Assembly (NCBI RefSeq): GCF_019127135.1
Contig: NZ_JAHOEA010000049.1
Span: forward strand, 1-25,961
Origin: Segatella copri
GTDB lineage: Bacteria > Bacteroidota > Bacteroidia > Bacteroidales > Bacteroidaceae
Reading direction: 5' to 3'
DNA: 25,961 nucleotides
Part shown: piece by piece, positions 24,317 to 25,961 of the stretch
Position numbering within the stretch: the first letter of the stretch is position 1
How the letters are laid out: each line of letters opens with the position of its first letter
The notes under the pieces: generated by a model
Database searches by the model: none
The model's input: the letters and a program-made list of their open reading frames with translations, nothing else
What the model was told of the DNA's origin: nothing
Made by a program: the position numbers and the translations under genes

Positions 24317-24778
24317 ATGAGAATCTATAAAAAAAAAATACTTGAAAGAAATATAAATTATAGCAATGCATATGGCAGAAATCTTCTACAAGAAGCTATT
24401 GTATCTTGTGATAATACAATTGCTGTTGATTTAGTGAATAAAGGCATTGATATTGATTATCAAGATAAAATGGGATGGACTCCTTTACATTTCTGTGCGC
24501 AATACAACAATATAACTATTGCAGAATTATTATTACAAGAGGGAGCAAAGGTAAATATTATTGATTGCTATGGCAATAATCCTCTATGGTATGCTGTATT
24601 CAATGCTAATGATGATTATTGTTTAGTCAAATTGCTTGTAAAATACGGAGCAGATGCATTAAGTAAAAATAATGCTATGCGCTCTCCTTTAGATTTCGCA
24701 AAGCAAATTGAAGATACGGAAATGATTAATATTCTTGCAAATAAAAATCTAATTTCAAAATACCAAAGTAAAAAGTAA
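24317..24778 (+). CDS. Small ankyrin-repeat protein
   Basis: This 153-residue protein consists almost entirely of ankyrin repeats: roughly 18-48 (YGRNLLQEAI...LVNKGIDID), 52-81 (MGWTPLHFCA...LLLQEGAKVN), 85-118 (YGNNPLWYAV...LLVKYGADAL) and 121-150 (MRSPLDFAKQ...). Such repeats bind proteins; there is no catalytic domain. No signal peptide is present, so it should be cytoplasmic. It lies 12 bases behind the membrane-protein gene and one base before the lipoprotein gene, so the three are surely co-transcribed. Small stand-alone ankyrin proteins are known among immunity proteins of polymorphic toxin systems, but no toxin is visible here, so that role is only a suggestion. Confidence 0.85.
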   Translation: MRIYKKKILERNINYSNAYGRNLLQEAIVSCDNTIAVDLVNKGIDIDYQDKMGWTPLHFCAQYNNITIAELLLQEGAKVNIIDCYGNNPLWYAVFNANDDYCLVKLLVKYGADALSKNNAMRSPLDFAKQIEDTEMINILANKNLISKYQSKK

Positions 24779-24779
24779 T

Positions 24780-25529
24780 ATGAGGCATTTCTTATTGACA
24801 ATCGTTATAGTCTTGGTCATAGCAATGGGGCTATCCTCTTGTCTGTGTCAACCAAGGTATGCAAGTTTTTTGAATCTTGAAGAAAAAATAGATAGCATAA
24901 ATTCTTATTCCTACACATTACAACAAGCTTCGCCAGACAGTGGGGTCCTACTAAAAGACACTTTAGCAAAAGAACTTCTCGGCGACATTTTCTATCATCA
25001 TAAGGAAGCACAATATCGAGAGGTTAGGCTCGTAGGTGTTAGTCAACCATACGCTCAAGTTCTTGTCTGTGCCTTTAACATAAAGAGCATTGGTTTTGAA
25101 TGGAAAACAAATGAAACATTTCTTGTTACTTATGGACATGAAGGAAAAATTGCAGATGTGTTGTATTTAGGTATGAACGAAATTAAACCTACATTTGTAA
25201 AGTTCAGTTTTAATAGCAAACGGCATATTCCTATGGAAGATATTCAAAGAAGCAAATGGGTATATTATGAGCAAAGTAAACTTCTAAAATTAGAGGTGTT
25301 TGAAGAAAATTCTTGGCTTGACAAAGAGCAAAATCCATGTTTGGACAACTACTATCATACTTTCTTCTATCGAATAGACGAACAAGGGCGTATTGCCCGC
25401 TTAAGAAAAGGGAAAATTGTACCTTATAAATATAACCATTCTGACCATGCCTACGACTCATATCTTAAAGCAGCACATAAACGCTTTGCATTACAATTCA
25501 CTCCCTATTCAGAAAGGCACATGAAATAG
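24780..25529 (+). CDS. Lipoprotein of unknown function
   Basis: This 249-residue protein starts with a clear lipoprotein signal peptide (MRHFLLTIVIVLVIAMG) and lipobox LSSC, lipidated at C21. The rest is a soluble mixed alpha/beta sequence without a recognised family. It contains D38-S-I and D60-T-L, which fit the Bacteroidota O-glycosylation motif. The start ATG comes one base after the ankyrin gene stop, so translation is probably coupled. A+T-rich codon use matches its two upstream neighbours, and all three likely form one cassette that acts at the cell envelope. Confidence 0.8.
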   Translation: MRHFLLTIVIVLVIAMGLSSCLCQPRYASFLNLEEKIDSINSYSYTLQQASPDSGVLLKDTLAKELLGDIFYHHKEAQYREVRLVGVSQPYAQVLVCAFNIKSIGFEWKTNETFLVTYGHEGKIADVLYLGMNEIKPTFVKFSFNSKRHIPMEDIQRSKWVYYEQSKLLKLEVFEENSWLDKEQNPCLDNYYHTFFYRIDEQGRIARLRKGKIVPYKYNHSDHAYDSYLKAAHKRFALQFTPYSERHMK

Positions 25530-25697
25530 TTAGAAGAAACTGAAAAAGAGCCCCACAAAATCGATATATTTAGGGGATAGCAAAAAAAACAAAAGTTATA
25601 ATGGATTTATAGAATAATCCAAATTTTATTAGTAGTTTTGCAAACGATAAGAGTTGTTTGACAAGCAATCCTATGCACATTGATTTTATCAAAAAAA

Positions 25698-25732
25698 CTA
25701 CCCATGCACCCTAAAACAGGGGGTATGGGTAG
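25698..25732. other. Imperfect 14-bp hairpin
   Basis: CTACCCAT (25698-25705) pairs perfectly with ATGGGTAG (25725-25732). The stem continues inward with a G-T pair, one mismatch and CCCT/AGGG to the loop AAAAC. No T-run follows, so it is not a simple terminator. It overlaps the ATG of the 41-codon ORF and could hide that start. Confidence 0.6.
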
Positions 25733-25829
25733 GATTAACGACATAGCCATTAGGTATGTGGCGAAGTTGAGTGGTAAAGGAGTAAGTACGGTACAACGAG
25801 TTAAGCGATTACTAAAAGTACAATCATAG
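25704..25829 (+). CDS. Possible 41-residue protein resembling a LacI-type helix-turn-helix
   Basis: The frame starts MHPKTGGMGRINDIAIRYVA and ends ...RVKRLLKVQS. The part INDIA...VSTVQRV resembles the LacI-family DNA-binding helix pattern (DIA...GVS-x-x-TVSRV). It is too short for a full regulator. It may be a truncated gene, a small DNA-binding protein or a chance frame. A neighbouring frame (MHIDFIKKTTHAP) runs into it with a stop, so a frameshifted longer gene is also possible. Confidence 0.3.
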   Translation: MHPKTGGMGRINDIAIRYVAKLSGKGVSTVQRVKRLLKVQS

Positions 25830-25961
25830 CAATAATACTATTAATTTTACGTTCTTTTCAAAGAAAGGGGTTGTGCAATAGTGGCTTAAAGGCTAAAAGC
25901 ACTACCTTTGAATGCTGTTAAATATGGTAATGTTCAAAGTCACAATTTGTGATATTGGAAA

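Larger units (their letters stand above)
25530..25961. other. A+T-rich region behind the lipoprotein gene
   Basis: Apart from the hairpin and short ORF listed separately, I find no gene. A plus-strand TAGTTTTG (25633-25640) matches the TAnnTTTG -7 box but lacks a clear -33 element. It precedes a 13-codon frame (MHIDFIKKTTHAP, stop at the hairpin). Near the right edge is a small palindrome, TCACAATTTGTGA (25940-25952). Confidence 0.35.

Overview
The window looks like a chromosomal segment of a Prevotellaceae-type member of the Bacteroidales (Segatella/Prevotella copri-like). The evidence is the set of protein families (DUF2723 glycosyltransferase, DPP IV/prolyl tripeptidyl peptidase, THUMP RNA methyltransferase, fused acyl-CoA dehydratase activase), promoters of the Bacteroidetes type (TAnnTTTG about 7 bases before the start and TTTG/TTG about 19-20 bases further up), and the near absence of strong Shine-Dalgarno sites. 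The genus is an inference; no rRNA or marker gene is present to fix it.

Layout. Bases 1-55 are the 3' end of a group II intron on the plus strand, followed by about 530 bases without a convincing gene. From 632 to 21864 all genes lie on the minus strand: an unknown 247-residue protein and a polysaccharide deacetylase; a large DUF2723 membrane glycosyltransferase; a zinc/manganese-type ABC ATPase and its lipoprotein binding subunit, with a YqaA/DedA-like protein and a polytopic membrane protein upstream; purD; an S9 prolyl peptidase; a THUMP rRNA methyltransferase with an Arg/Gly-rich tail; serine acetyltransferase; a 1505-residue double activase/dehydratase-like Fe-S protein; and a MATE transporter. 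A divergent intergenic region with a promoter on each side separates these from a plus-strand GNAT-like gene at 22037.

From about 23.4 kb the sequence becomes clearly more A+T-rich and carries a tight plus-strand trio: a three-helix membrane protein with an outer beta-type domain, a small ankyrin protein, and a lipoprotein. This has the look of an accessory or horizontally acquired cassette. The right end holds a strong imperfect hairpin overlapping a 41-codon ORF that resembles a LacI-type DNA-binding helix.

The most unusual content is between and inside genes. (1) A palindrome-rich repeat occurs three times: two full copies of 236 and 270 bases with about 10-base terminal inverted repeats, and one half copy. 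One full copy is flanked by an exact 16-base direct repeat. All three lie between co-directional minus-strand genes, as a REP/MITE-like element would. (2) A 7-base-period repeat (AGTTCAA-like) has entered two reading frames. It supplies the start codon and N-terminus of the ABC ATPase and a 35-residue, five-heptad linker inside the 1505-residue activase. (3) A hairpin core is shared between two unrelated intergenic sites.
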